A DNA stretch of 64,000 bases from positions 1,173,323-1,237,322 of the forward strand of contig RDEW01000004.1 of the NCBI GenBank assembly GCA_011109175.1. Direction: 5' to 3'. Shown here one piece after another: positions 11,163 through 22,201 of the stretch. Position numbers and translations under genes: made by a program. Under the pieces are notes generated by a model. It searched no databases. It was not told where the DNA came from and worked only from the letters and a program-made list of their open reading frames with translations. Position 1 is the first letter of the stretch, and each line of letters starts with the position of its first letter. Source of the stretch: Dicyema japonicum (Eukaryota; Dicyemida; Rhombozoa; Dicyemidae).

Positions 11163-12710
11163 CCCAATACTCAAGAACAACAAAGCCTCCTCCTTGCCCT
11201 CTTCGTTCAGGCCAATTTCCTTAACATCTGTTGTCTCAAAAATCCTCGAAAGGATCATTCTTAACGAAATCACTCCCTACCTCGACCTCTCCGATTCATA
11301 ACATGGTTTCCGTCCTTTACACTCGACCACCACGCACTTACTGACACTAACCCAATACATCTCCAACGGTTTCAACAACTGCAAACCCCCGGAACGAACT
11401 GTCTTGGCCTCTATTGACCTAACTAAAGCTTTCGACAGAATCTCCCGTGTGGTCCTCTGCAACAAGATCTATTCTACAAATATTCCCTCTGTATGGAAGT
11501 CATGGCTCACAAATTTCCTCTCGGGAAGACTGGGCCATACGTGTCTATATTCAAATATATCAAGATATCGACTCCTACCAAACGGTGTTCCCCAGGGATC
11601 AGTCCTTTCACCCTCACTTTTCAACCCTTTACGTCAAAGACATCCCAACAACCCAAAATACGTTACTATTGACATATGCGGATGATCTAGTAATCGCATC
11701 CAGGAGTGGCGATGTTCGACTGGCCACCGAAAAAGTGCAGTACCACCTGAACTTGCTATCCGACTGGATGAACTTAAACTGGATGAGTGTTTCCACCTCG
11801 AAGTCATCAGCTACCCTGTTCACAACCGATCGAAGACAATTCAACCTAAACCCCACACTCTCGTTGGGAGACGAACCACTCCCCTTAAATAAATACCCGA
11901 AGATCCTTGGAGTTGTCTTCGATCCTTCACTCTGTTTCAACAGACAAGTGGAGGAAGTAATGACAAAAGCCAAGCGGAAACTTAACATATTACGGGCAGT
12001 AGCTGGCCACTCAAACGGTCAGCAAAAAGAAAACTTAACTCTTCTCTACAAACAGTTCATCAGGACTACACTCAACTACGCCTCACCAAGTTGGGCCCCC
12101 TCAATCTCCTTGTCCCTTTCTCAAGAACTGCAGAAAGTGCAAAACTCGGCGCTGAGAATAATAACTGGCTGCTTAAAGTCAACCCCCACCGACCATTTAC
12201 ATTGGGAGTCGAAAATCCTCCCGCTCTATGACCACCTGGAAATGCGTAATTTACAATTCCTACGGCAGTCGTTCGACCCGAATCACCCAGTTCACGCTCT
12301 GCTAAGTAACAATAACCGCAGATACATACGCAGGACCCTCTTTGACCTACAAAGAGCCTTGTCGAAGATCACCCCCCTCAAGAAGACTCAACTTGGACCC
12401 GCCGAATCCATGATTTCATCTCGACACGGGCCATTAGGACACTTCAATATAACAAAGTCTTGGAGCGCTTCCCCCCTGATATCAGTCCAACGGAACAATC
12501 GCTCCCGAGGAAGATCAGAATCGGACTGGCTCGCCTACGATGTGGACACCACCCTTTCCTGGCTGGCAGAGTAGTTCGGGACCTTTTTCCCTGCCCTGGA
12601 CCACCGGATGCAAAAGTCGAGGATCTCTGGGAGCGGCCTGTCCGGACTGCACGCTCTCTGATGGTCGCCGGCTTCCCACTTGCTGGCGAAGCCGGGGTTA
12701 ATAATTTAAT
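11163..12710 (+). mobile_element. LINE family B insertion (RT plus C-terminal region)
   Basis: Non-LTR retrotransposon copy truncated inside the RT. Motifs in order are SFRPISLTSVVSKILERII, HGFRPLHSTTTHLLT, ASIDLTKAFDRI, NGVPQGSVLSPSLFN, TYADDLVIASRSGD, KILGVVFDPSLCF and a C-terminal RLRCGHHPFLAGRV block. One in-frame stop (before HGFRP) and frameshifts (around 11640 and 12460) interrupt the frame. The 3' end is a hairpin-forming GGCTTC...GAAGCC followed by GGGGTTAATAAT. The long open stretch 11447-12574 covers the palm and thumb regions. Confidence 0.85.
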
Positions 12711-12725
12711 TTGTTGTGAGTACTA
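12711..12725. repeat. 15 bp target-site duplication, right copy
   Basis: Exact copy of 11148-11162. Confidence 0.8.
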
Positions 12726-12739
12726 TTCATGGTGGCGCT

Positions 12740-13737
12740 CAGTGTAGAATAACACTAAAAAGAACCATTTGCTCTTCCCCACCCAGACTCCTTATGCCTG
12801 GATGGTATACCTCAACTGGAAACTCGAGATGTTGTTTGTTTCCCCTGGATTCTACTGCTTTCTGGAGATATTGAACATCTTATTCTAATCAACATTTACA
12901 TTCCACCGCCGGGATCCTGTCCTAATAACTATGTTCCGAAGCTCGACAAACTACAAGAAATTCGAAATGTGTTACTATGTGGGGATTTCAACGCCAAACA
13001 TCCCCAGTGGCTCAGTACCCAGTCGGCAGACAAGAGGGGGAGTCTAATTATTGACTCTCGAAAAAAAATCTGAATTACCCGAACATCTTCACAAGGACAC
13101 CAGTCCGAAGAAATGACAACTCAACCTCCCCCTATATATCCTTTGCTTCTTCTAGGATTGCCCCGAAGATTTCATGGAACGTCTCCTACGATTTTCATAG
13201 TGATCATAATCCGATTATATTAAAACTGAGCCAATTCAATAACTCACGTAGAATTAAAGCAACCTTCAAGGTCTACAAGAAAGCTGACTGGTCGAATTTC
13301 AAGCTCTTCATTGACCATAACCTAATACATTTTGATCCCACCTCATTTTGCTCCATCGACAAACCAGTGGATCATCTAAACCATGTATTCCTTCGAGCTG
13401 AAAAGTTGTTTGTATCACCCACGTACAGTTTACAAATCTTACAAGCCTACTCTGGACTCGGACACTCGTCTCCTCGTCAAACAAAGAAACTCCCTGAAGA
13501 TGAATCATCAGCAAACCTCTTCTGATTTGGAAAATATAAAATGCTTAAATCAGAGAATTACAAAACTCATCAGAGAAAAGAAGGATCGGGCGTGGAATCG
13601 CCTATCATCATCTATTGGACACGTGAAATCCACGAGTCTAAAACCAGGAAAACCGAAAACCTTACCTTCTTTCTTCCGAAAAATTTCATTAACGTGCGTC
13701 AACAGATCCCACCCGTGAGGCGACGAGTCCTTCTGGC
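12740..13737 (+). pseudogene. LINE family B endonuclease fragment
   Basis: The frame reads ILINIYIPPPGSCPNNY and then VLLCGDFNAKHPQW, the signature of the APE-type endonuclease (GDFNAKHP). At 13383-13718 the linker to RT appears (DTRLLVKQRNSLK, ITKLIREKKDRAW). Stops and frameshifts are present. It is joined at about 13737 to a LINE 3'-end unit, so most of the RT is deleted. Confidence 0.7.
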
Positions 13738-14045
13738 ACGATACAGTTGTTAAAAGGGATCTTCCTACCTTTCTCTCTGACCAAACCCTCTGATGAAGAT
13801 TGGATTATGAAAACTATTCCGCTAAAGAGTGAAGTGATGTCCGCGGCGGTAGGACGTGGGACAAAAATGGAAAAGCCTGTACCTACTTCTCCATTTCTCT
13901 TCGGAAGCGGAAACCTGTAATGAAGTATTGGAAGATGGATTTGGTCGGCACAAGCAGACGTTCTCCCTTTGGTGGTTCCTTGGATTAGTTAGTTATGATT
14001 GTTTGTGCTGGGCTTACAATGGTAAGCCTGGGGTTAATAATTAAC
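13738..14045 (+). repeat. LINE-B-type 3' terminal unit
   Basis: This roughly 310 bp block begins CCCGTGAGGCGACGAG, is closely repeated at 39885-40230, and its last 90 bp recur at 41380-41466. It ends with GGCTTACAATGGTAAGCC, a perfect 7 bp stem with an AATG loop, then TGGGGTTAATAATTA. The hairpin plus GGTTAATAAT end resembles that of the LINE-B copy ending at 12710, so this is probably the 3' end of a related subfamily, possibly spread as a short element. Confidence 0.65.
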
Positions 14046-15085
14046 GTGCGCATTATCGCGCCTAATGGAGAAACTCGTACTATGGAAAACTAAACCCCAT
14101 TTGCCCGACTGTCACTTTCGACATGGTTTCAAATGTGAGCGTTCAACTACGACACGTTTGACCTCACTGTCTCAATTTATATCAGAAGGGTAAATTTTAT
14201 GTTTCTCACATTAGTCTCTATTTTAATTATGAGAAGGGTTCAACGAACCGAAACGCCATCTACCGACAATATTGGTCTCCCTGGACATCAGAAGGCGTTC
14301 GAATCTGTCCCGAGAACATTATTCACGAAAAAGGTTTTTGACACCACCATTCAGCCGGCTTTGAAAAGATGGATAGCCAATTTTCTTTCCGAAAAGAGGA
14401 GGTGTCTGTATTGTCCATGCAAGATCGAAGTCCCGTCTTCTACCAAATGGCGTCCCTCAAGGATCGCTCCTCTCTCCGGGGTTATTCAATTTATTCCTCA
14501 ACGATTTACATTGCCCTGGAGGATCAGATTCAATGCTTCTTACATATGCTGACTACTTGATTATCGCTAGCAGGAACAAATACGTGGATATGGCAAAATC
14601 AGAGCTTCAGTCAAATATTGACGACCTGGGAGCCTGTTGAAGTTGAATCGTCTCTCCATATCCAGGGATAAATCAACGTATACTATCTTCACCACAGACA
14701 GAAAAGAAAAATATACAATGGACTTGAACATATTTGGAGACTTTTTACTATTAAAGATTCATCCAACTATCTTGGGAGTGACATTTGACCCTTTGATGAC
14801 ATTTTCTCAACATGTGAAGAACGTTATAACAAAGGGTCTCAGGAAACTGAATATAATGAAACCTCTCTTAAAGTCCAGGCCGTCACGGGAATGCGATGTC
14901 GTCTGTTCAATCAACTTCCCAAACCGACGGTAGAGTATGCTTGTGCCTCATGGGCCTATGGAGCTTCAATATCCAATTCATACAAGATTAACTCTTTAAC
15001 AGAATAACTTGCACGTCCAACAAATCCACCCCCGATCTTTCTTCTTTCTTAGTGTTCCCTTTTCGGGTTATTAAATAAATAAAAT
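14046..15085 (+). pseudogene. LINE family B RT fragment
   Basis: Pieces of RT in shifting frames: GHQKAFESVPRTLF, a KRWIANFLSEKRR block, an ATATGCTGACTAC remnant of the YADD box near 14545, then MKLNRLSISRDKSTYTIFTT and ILGVTFDPLMTFSQHVKNV (14637-14933). The end is CTTTTCGGGTTATTAAATAA at about 15059-15078. Many stops mark an old copy. Confidence 0.65.
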
Positions 15086-15928
15086 TCATGCGGAAAACAG
15101 TTAGTCTTTTTTATCTACCTCAAAATAAAGAAGAAGGGTTACTGGCAAATTTTTGAGAGAGGTATGTGCACATGAATTAATCACCTCGTTAAAATCGAAA
15201 TCGGTATTATCTGTTTAATTAACGATAGATAGTGAAGGAATGATAGTAGAGAATGATGAAAGTCTATTTTCTAAGCAAATAAATACTTATGGAGCATTAT
15301 TCTTACAGCAATCTAAAATATGGCAGTTGGTTAAAAACTTATATAAGACAGAACACTAAACATCCCCCAATCATACCTTGCAGAACGTCACTGGGACTTC
15401 CCCAAGATGGCAAAGTCCCCTGATCATCCCCTCGGGCCGGACGACTCAAACTATATATGGACGCCTGCCCGAGATATGAGAAGAAACTTTCGCCGTTGTG
15501 GAGATTAATCCAGAACATCAAAACTAATCGCAGGAAAAGTACTGGTATGGACACCGGGATCACTTAATTAGACGATAATTTTTATCCTCTTCGGGGTTAA
15601 TAAATATGGTAGCGAGGATATTCGACTAGCAATCTTCAAGACATAGGTTTCGAATGACTGTCAATCATCGTTATACCTTTATTGACCCGAGTACAAGTGC
15701 CCATACACAACATATAGAAAGGTTTAATCTCACTAAAATTATTTCAGAATGTGGGGTAGTGCTTCATAAGAACTTCGAATTCAAAGCACTATTGGTAGCA
15801 ATAGGGAATTTTTAGCCCCGACATTCAATTTCTTTTTGAATAAATTTATTGATAATATTTATTTAAAATGATTGAAAGGTTGAAATTATTTATTTAAAAA
15901 AAAATAAATATTGATAATACTTTTCGTG
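15086..15928. other. Intergenic upstream of DNAJC9
   Basis: AT-rich DNA without a recognised gene. A short block near 15573-15606 ends in CTTCGGGGTTAATAAAT and resembles a LINE-B terminus. Confidence 0.45.
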
Positions 15929-16726
15929 ATGTCCTCCAATTCGCTACATGATCAGTGCCTAAAATATTTTAAAACATCTGATTTTTATGAAATATTATGC
16001 GTAGAAAGGACGGTTAACGAGAAATCCAGTAAGTCATTTACACATAACTTGATTAGTCAAATCGGCATATTACAAATGTGCTAAGAAATACCACCCTGAT
16101 CGTTCCTCCGACAAAAATGCAACAAAAAAGTTCCAAATACTATCAAACGTGCATGCCATTCTTTCAAATCCAGAAAAGAGGCTGATTTACGACCAGACAG
16201 GTATAAGATAAATCATTTTCAGGCGAATGTGAAGACCACGGCCTGCTTGATGACGTAAAAGACTGGTATTCATACTGGAGGGAGATGTTTCCGCCAATAA
16301 CCACAAACGATATCGACGTCTATTTGTCAAAATATAAAGGTTTTCATTAAATCTATGCCAGGATCCGACGAAGAAGTTAAGGATTTGAAAGAATCTTACA
16401 TCAATAACTCTGGAAGGATCAAGGGGATCTTAAAGGAAGTCATCGGTGCCTCAGAGGATGACAGGGAGCGATTTATTTACATTCTCTCCGATTTACTCTT
16501 ACGTGGGGAACTAAAAAAATTTAAGAATTTTCCAGCCATGACTGCGGAAGAAGTCGAGGACTTTAAAAGGAGGGAAAATTTAGAGGATTCGAGTAGTAAG
16601 AAAGGTAAAGAAAAGAAGGGGGATGACGATCTTGTGAAAGAGCTAATGAATAGCAAAGCCAAGAGAATGGCTAAGACGGAGTCTTTCTTAGATTCGCTAG
16701 AAAAAAAATATTCAAAGAAAAAGTGA
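15929..16726 (+). CDS. DNAJC9: DnaJ homolog subfamily C member 9
   Basis: HSP70 co-chaperone that in animals also acts as a histone H3-H4 chaperone. Four exons (15929-16028, 16057-16200, 16223-16339, 16362-16726) give 241 residues. The J domain starts with the SDFYEIL motif in exon 1, and exon 2 carries KKYHPDRSSDKNATKKFQIL with the HPD motif that stimulates HSP70. Exon 3 holds DWYSYWREMFPPITTNDIDV, matching the DNAJC9 '[21 protein letters not shown]' segment. Exon 4 continues with SDEEVKDLKESY and a basic end (SLEKKYSKKK). Introns of 28, 22 and 22 nt are all GT-AG. Length is close to the human protein (about 260). The ATG follows a short AT-rich leader. Confidence 0.93.
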
Positions 16727-16829
16727 TTTTTTAGAATTTTCCTTTCTGATTTGTTATTTAGTAGCTTGTAAAATTGTCTTTTTTGATTTTTTTCACTTGT
16801 GTATTTATTACATTTAAGAAGGATAGCAG

Positions 16830-17120
16830 CACGAGAGCCTAGCAGGTGAAGAGTCACGCTTTATTTGAAGACTAAAGAACAGGTATGTTTATTCATCTTT
16901 AGAAGGACCAAGGTTGGAAAATAACTTTTTTGCTACGTGTGGGTACTTGTGACATAGGTTCTGCAGTGAAGTTTCACTGATGACGATGTCTCTCGTCTAG
17001 TCAGCAAGTATCGTAGTTGCATGGGATCTTCAGCCTGAATAGACAGCAGCAAGATTTCTAATAGACAGCAGCAAGAAACATCTTTAACGCTTAAGACACT
17101 GCGACATCCACAGTTAAGTG
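16830..17120 (-). repeat. SINE-like element
   Basis: Shares the block GCAGTGAAGTTTCACTGATG...CTCGTC, the CATGGGATCTTC segment and the tRNA-like ACAGCAGCAAGA stretch with the clearer SINE at 21781-22095, and begins at the left with CACGAGAGCCTAGCAGG, the tail side. Orientation is inferred from that copy. The promoter-like part is degraded and contains a small internal duplication of ATAGACAGCAGCAAGA. Confidence 0.6.
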
Positions 17121-17124
17121 CGCG

Positions 17125-17275
17125 GTTTTCCAGATAATAATTCCCCTGTTCCTGCTCAAGACAAACATATCCACAGTTCTCCACTTTACCAGAGGGGATT
17201 TGAATCCATACATAATTGCATCTGATGGTTCCTTGTATCCGAAAGTTGCGCATCTCCTAATCCAAAAAAGGAACG
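17125..17275. repeat. Second short repeat family, copy 1
   Basis: The run CAAGACAAACATATCCACAG...GGATTTGAATCC...TTGTATCCGAAAGTTGCG resembles 54215-54350 along its whole length. The reverse complement of the GGATTTGAATCC part looks like a tRNA B box, so a tRNA-derived SINE is possible. Confidence 0.5.
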
Positions 17276-18420
17276 CAGTGTTACATCCATATTGAGGAGA
17301 TAAGACGTCAGGGGTACTGGAACTGTGTCATAGTGCACCAGAGTTATGTCACCTGCTCAATCACCCAACCAATTAACCACTAGGTTGACTGGTAATTAAC
17401 GTTGTGCTCTTTTAGGTCAAAATTATGAAGAAACTAAACGAATTTATTTTGAAGAAAAGGGGAAGTGTTATATTATTAATTCTCAAAGGTTAAGGAGTCC
17501 ATTAGTTAGTTAAATGAACTTATGAATACAAAGGGTTTAGTCTGTGTCGTACTCTGCTATCCTTTTTATATTTTCTTTCATATAGAGTAGACAGAGTTTG
17601 ATAAGACAGGGAATAGAGAAGTGTCAACCTCACAATTAAAGCAGAGAGTAGTCTCAGAAGACATCTACACGGACTATCTATTAACCCAGTGAACAACAAC
17701 TCCACCCGAACAACAGTCATCAAACGTACTGCACTTGTCTGTACCTAGCTCACTAACAAACTGACGCATACTCGTTCTATCATCTCAGTAATGATCTTTC
17801 TGCCGGTTTACCTACAGAACCGGTTTACAAATCTACTTCTACCAGGAACAAAATTGTGGGAACTCTTCAAGAAATAATCCAGCCAAGTGGGAGACATCTA
17901 ATGATTTTTGATGCCGTTCTGAACTATTTGAGACAAGTGGATCACATGACGTCACGGTAACGAAAAAAAGGAGAGAGGAAACTGAAAAAAGGAGGGAAAC
18001 CCTTCAAACTACCAAATATCTCGTATGTCTACACAAGAAGACGACTCCAACAATGAAGTGACGTTTAACTGCGTAAAATGCGTAGTGTCTTATCGTGTAA
18101 GGAGCCGATTTTGTCTAAAGATGACGCCGAGAGTTCATACTTCCATGAAGCACAGGCATATTTTATAATGGCAACAATTGTTTGACTGTATACTTCACGT
18201 ATGCAATCTTCCGTACGGACTCTTCGCAACAATTGCCTTGACGATATTCACTTCTTGTGTTCTTTCGTTTGGATCTAACGAGGATAGTTATTTTCTAAAG
18301 CATATTTCAATTGAATTTTTTTTTGAAATAAAGTAAATTAAATTAAAATTATTTTAAAATTTTATTTATCGTTAAAAAAGAATAATATTAACAAAAAATA
18401 TAATATAAAAATTAAAAACC
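17276..18420. other. Intergenic upstream of TPGS2
   Basis: No recognised gene. Holds a TGACGTCA palindrome (about 17948-17955) and purine-rich DNA after it. The last 120 bp before the TPGS2 ATG are very AT-rich. Confidence 0.45.
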
Positions 18421-19297
18421 ATGACGACCAAACATGATAAGTCTGAATGTCTACTTGAAAGGACACTGAAATATTTAAGTAGTTATATTTAAAATTACAG
18501 ATAAATCGAATTTTGTGACGTTGCTAGGTCACAGCAAAAACCCACCGTCCTCTACTGCTGAGATTAACATTTGGAACAGAGTACATTCCTAATTTCAGAA
18601 TTTCAGGTAAACGAGTGTAGTCTACCAAACGATATGAGTCAATTTTACTTATTTTCAAACGGTCTTGAGATATCCTGGAAGTTGACTGATCCTTGTATTA
18701 ATTGGACTCAACAAAATAGACAATCTAATACAACTTGGCTGCATTTATATTAGTCCACTCAATAAGCTGAATCACTTCAAAGTTGAAGGGGAGATGAATA
18801 TTCTTAACGAAATAGCAGGTTTCCAGTTTTCTATATTAAGAAAAATCAGAGGTCAATATAGCCTTCACAAGACTTTTTGTGCTCCACCACTGCAATGGAG
18901 ATGGGAAAATCTGTTTGGCTTACAAAAAGAGTATTTTATAAGAAATTCATTTTAGGAGGGAACGAGTTTATTGGAATTTATTACGCGGACAGAGGTTTTA
19001 GATTGCATTTCATTTCTGCCTCGTTCACAAATTACTATCGGTTACTTCTCTCCCACCTAGGACTGAGTCAATGGTACTATGCGTACACAGATATGGAGAT
19101 ACCCAAATCCACAGCGGTTGATATTTTTCGTAAATTCTAAGTATTGGCTCAGAATGCTCACATCACGTTTGTCAAATTCTCGTGCTGTTGTAGAAGAGAA
19201 AAGGAACAGCTTTGACTCAGAAAAAGTCTTAAAGTATTCTGTAAATGATTTTAGTTTATTAAACAATAAAGCCAAAGTCAAAATTATTAAAAAATAA
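18421..19297 (+). CDS. TPGS2: Tubulin polyglutamylase complex subunit 2
   Basis: Non-catalytic subunit of the TTLL1-containing complex that adds glutamate chains to tubulin in cilia, centrioles and neurons. Seven exons (18421-18478, 18501-18580, 18607-18694, 18720-18818, 18841-18930, 18956-19116, 19142-19297) give 243 residues; introns are 22, 26, 25, 22, 25 and 25 nt, all GT-AG. Diagnostic stretches are LPNDMSQFYLFSNGLEISWK, LHHCNGDGKICLAYKK and SFTNYYRLLLSHLGLSQWYY, which align closely with vertebrate TPGS2 (FTAYYRLLITHLGLPQWQYA). The C-terminal RNSFDSEKVLKY also matches. Human TPGS2 is about 300 residues, so the tail here is shorter. The gene indicates cilia, in keeping with the NME8-like gene. 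Confidence 0.92.
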
Positions 19298-19377
19298 ACT
19301 TATAAATTTTCATTTTTTTAAATAATAAATTTACTTCAAATTTGTTAAAGTATTCTAAATTTATTTTTATCAATGTG

Positions 19378-19545
19378 TTTGTGTAATAAGTGCCGATGGT
19401 TCCGGGTTAGAGTCTCCCTGCTGTCCATCTCCCTGATTCCACTCATTTTCTGGGATTGACGAGTGACTCCGTGATCAGTGATTCATCACTGGGGAACCGG
19501 ATTGTCTCAGACTCGCACGTAAGCAAAAAGAGAAGAACAAAACCT
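19378..19545 (+). repeat. SINE-like element
   Basis: Contains a B-box-like GGTTCCGGGTTAGAGTCTCC followed by GTGATTCATCACTGGGGAACC and ATTGTCTCAGACTCGCACG. The reverse complement of this block is nearly the same as 62120-62205, and it is related to 21781-22095. It lies just after the TPGS2 stop. Confidence 0.6.
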
Positions 19546-19699
19546 TAAATGTTTTGGATTAATTGGCATGACTGTTCTTTACTTGTAAAATAAATGTGAG
19601 TTATGTCTAAATTGAGTAATGGAAACATTAGTAGTCATTGGCAGAAGGGCTAAATTATTTAATCTGTTTGTATCTTATACAAAACGAAATAAAAATAAA

Positions 19700-20910
19700 G
19701 CCAAAACTCAGAATCGTCTAGTTTTCCGAGATACTAGTAGTAGTGGCTGTTAAGGCTTGAATGTTGAGGATTTTTTGTTTGTTCGTCCAGGACAGATTAA
19801 TTCCCCATGACATACAGGCATAGCTGACAGATGGCTCAATGAATTGTTTGTACAACAATTTCAAAACTGGGAAAGGGGTTTTAATGCCACCGAAAATGGT
19901 TTTGATTATCCCTAGCTTTCTTGAGCAGCTTCCAGAGACAGCGTCGACGTGGGATGAAAAGGACATGTGTGTGTCGAAAGTGATCCCCAAGATTTTCAGT
20001 TTCTTCGTGAAAGGTATTTTTGTCTGGTTGATAAATATATCCACTGTCATTTGTCCAAGTCGTTTGTCTGAGGTAAATAAGGACAAAAATTTTTCAGTAG
20101 ATATATCAAGCCTGTTATAATTTAGCCAAATTTGAATCTTGTGAAGGTATTCTTGTGGTCTTTCTGATGCCTTTGGGATATCTTGATTGCGGGATTCGAT
20201 TAATAGGTCATCAGCATATAATAGGAAGTAGTCGTCTTTATTATCGGGTTGTGGTAAACGGAAAATAACCCCTTCTGAATCCATGTTGCGAAAATAAAAA
20301 AGGAAAAGACGGGTTTATAAGATAAGAATCAATTTTTCCAATAATTTTGGTCGAAATGATGCAAGATTGTTTTTTGGCTTCCCAGACTAAAGGATTGGGC
20401 GTATATAGGACAGTTTCCAAATAGTTGGAATTGTATTCATGTTTATTGAATTGTTGAAAACCACTGTGATTGCATCATTCCCAATAGGTCAAAGGTGCTT
20501 TAGTAACAGGGATATAATCAGGCCCACATGAGAAAAAAAATTCATCTTTTTCAAACCCTCACTGACATCTGAATGTGAGATAAAGTTATTCGGATAAAGA
20601 AGGTCCATCCATTTTCCTGAAAGTTTTCTCTTCGGTCTCATTGAGGATAAAGAAGGCCCATCCATTTTCCTGAAAGTTTTGTGGCTTAAACTGTTTGAGC
20701 AGTCCAGACGAATGCAGTAGAATCCTAGAAGATGCGGGGTAGATGATGATGGAGTGAGTTTGTTTTCTTGAAGTAAAGTCATGTCAATGTTCTGTTTTTT
20801 AATGAAAGACTGTAGTTCGAGAATTTTGCTTTTGATTCCGTTGATGTTTATCTGCAGAATAAGAGTGGACCTGGATTAAGTTCAATGTCACCAACGAGAA
20901 AAATTATCAG
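19700..20910 (-). mobile_element. Internally deleted LINE family B copy
   Basis: Read on the minus strand, 20880-20700 carries the endonuclease start (SKILELQSFIKKQ, then DMTLLQENKLTP). The EN-RT linker and RT entrance follow (SEGLKKMNFF at about 20550). From 20284 the frame is open with FLLYADDLLIESRNQD, KILGITFDTHMSFSSH, LLYKQFIEPSVSYACMSWG. Most of the endonuclease and of the RT fingers are missing. No target duplication was recognised. Confidence 0.75.
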
Positions 20911-21129
20911 TAACCCATTCAGACGAGGAGGATTAAGAAAGGGAAGAGGCTGTCGTCCGAAAAGTCTTTCTTTGAATGGGAGGTAGTTAATGGTCCTTTT
21001 TCGCAGTGCATTAAGTGCACCGTGAGCGCCTCCATAACTTTCATAACTGGTAGACTACATAACGCACGTTTTAATATTTCCACCACATTTTAATAATGTC
21101 GAATATGCTAAAGACTACAAGGAATACTA

Positions 21130-21780
21130 AATAACATATTTGGATGGTTGTGCGAAAATCGATTAAATGCATGTTCCAGAAAGTCAGTAGTCACTCTGTT
21201 TACTAAGAATAGAAAGATGGGAATGCAAACAATTGATGTCACGTTAAATGGAGTGCCTATACGCCAAAAGAAATCGCAGAAGATACTGGGAGTAACTTTT
21301 GATACTTTCCTTTGCTTTTCAGCCCATGTGGAATCTATCACATTAATCTGTGCAAAGAAGATCAATTTTGTAAAAGCCTTCCTTTGGAACTGTGGAGGAA
21401 TTTATCCGCCAGGTATCGGGACTTTCTACAAGCAGTATGTCGAGCCAACAATAGGCTATGCATGTGCTGGATGGGGATCTAACCTGTCGGCAACGAACCT
21501 AACAAAAATTCAAGAGATCTAGTCAAGAGCAATAAAATTACTGGAAAAATATACAGATAAAGAAATTGCCCCCAGAGCACTCGAGTCTATCATGGAGGCA
21601 ACTGGAGGTAATTTCAGAAGAGGAAAGGAAAAAGACTCCCTTCCGTATAGAAAATGCGTGGGATCACGGTCGGAGCATCAAGAAAAAATGGCCCGATTTT
21701 TGAGAGATGCCAAGATCACCTGAATCTTAGTTAGAGGTTAAGACGGTTTTTCTTTGGATTAAATAATAATAATAATAATA
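21130..21780 (+). pseudogene. LINE family B RT/C-terminal fragment
   Basis: The open frame 21148-21522 reads SVVTLFTKNRKMGM, KILGVTFDTFLCFSAHVES and YVEPTIGYACAGWGSNLS, the thumb region of family B. It then degrades and ends in TTTGGATTAAATAATAATAA with an (AAT)n run at 21762-21780. The same TTTTGGATTTAATAAATAAT end closes the copy at 46190-47640. Confidence 0.7.
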
Positions 21781-22095
21781 AAGCCTTTTCACGAGAGCCA
21801 TAATATTTATAGCTCCGCATAGGCAGGACACACACTTTATTTAAGTAAATAACAGTTAATTTTAACTAATCGTAGAACCAAAGAATGATCACTTCCTTTT
21901 TTTCTTTTTCTTGTGTGAGTGTCCTTTCTAGACAATCCAATTCCGCAGTGAATTTCCACTGACGACGGCGTCACTCGTCAAGCACTTGTTTGCATAATAG
22001 ATGCGTGGAATCTTCCACCAGGTGAACAGCAGCGAGAATCGAACCCGTGACCTAAGCAACTTATGCCCAACACCTAACCACTATGTTACTCATTT
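21781..22095 (-). repeat. tRNA-derived SINE with LINE-A-like tail
   Basis: On the minus strand it starts GTAACATAGTGGTTAGGTG, an RNA polymerase III A-box-like motif, and continues to CACGGGTTCGATTCTCGCTG, a clear B box. A body follows with GTGACGCCGTCGTCAGTGG. The 3' end reads GAGCTATAAATATTATGGCT, CTCGTGAAAAGGC and (TTA)n. The last part resembles the LINE-A 3' end at 31045-31092, so LINE-A probably mobilises it. Other copies lie at 16830-17120, 19378-19545, 27660-27800, 62025-62215 and 62850-63025. Confidence 0.75.
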
Positions 22096-22201
22096 TAATA
22101 AGGAATTGAATTTTTCCAAAAGTCCTATTTTCAAAGGAAAATAAATATAAAAATAATAAAATTAACTTATTTTACAAGTAAATAATTTAAATTAATAAAG
22201 A

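Noticed and set aside
11629-11988. Open frame of 119 codons on the minus strand
   Set aside because: Antisense shadow of the LINE-B RT frame with no motif of its own.
13785-13830. CTGATGA...GAAAA reminiscent of a hammerhead ribozyme core in the LINE-B 3' unit
   Set aside because: The segment between the two core parts forms at most a weak 3-pair stem, and the related copy at 39970-40000 lacks GAAA.
22030-22095. tRNA gene candidate with good A and B boxes
   Set aside because: No acceptor stem pairs across it and the sequence runs on into the SINE body, so it is the tRNA-derived head of a SINE.
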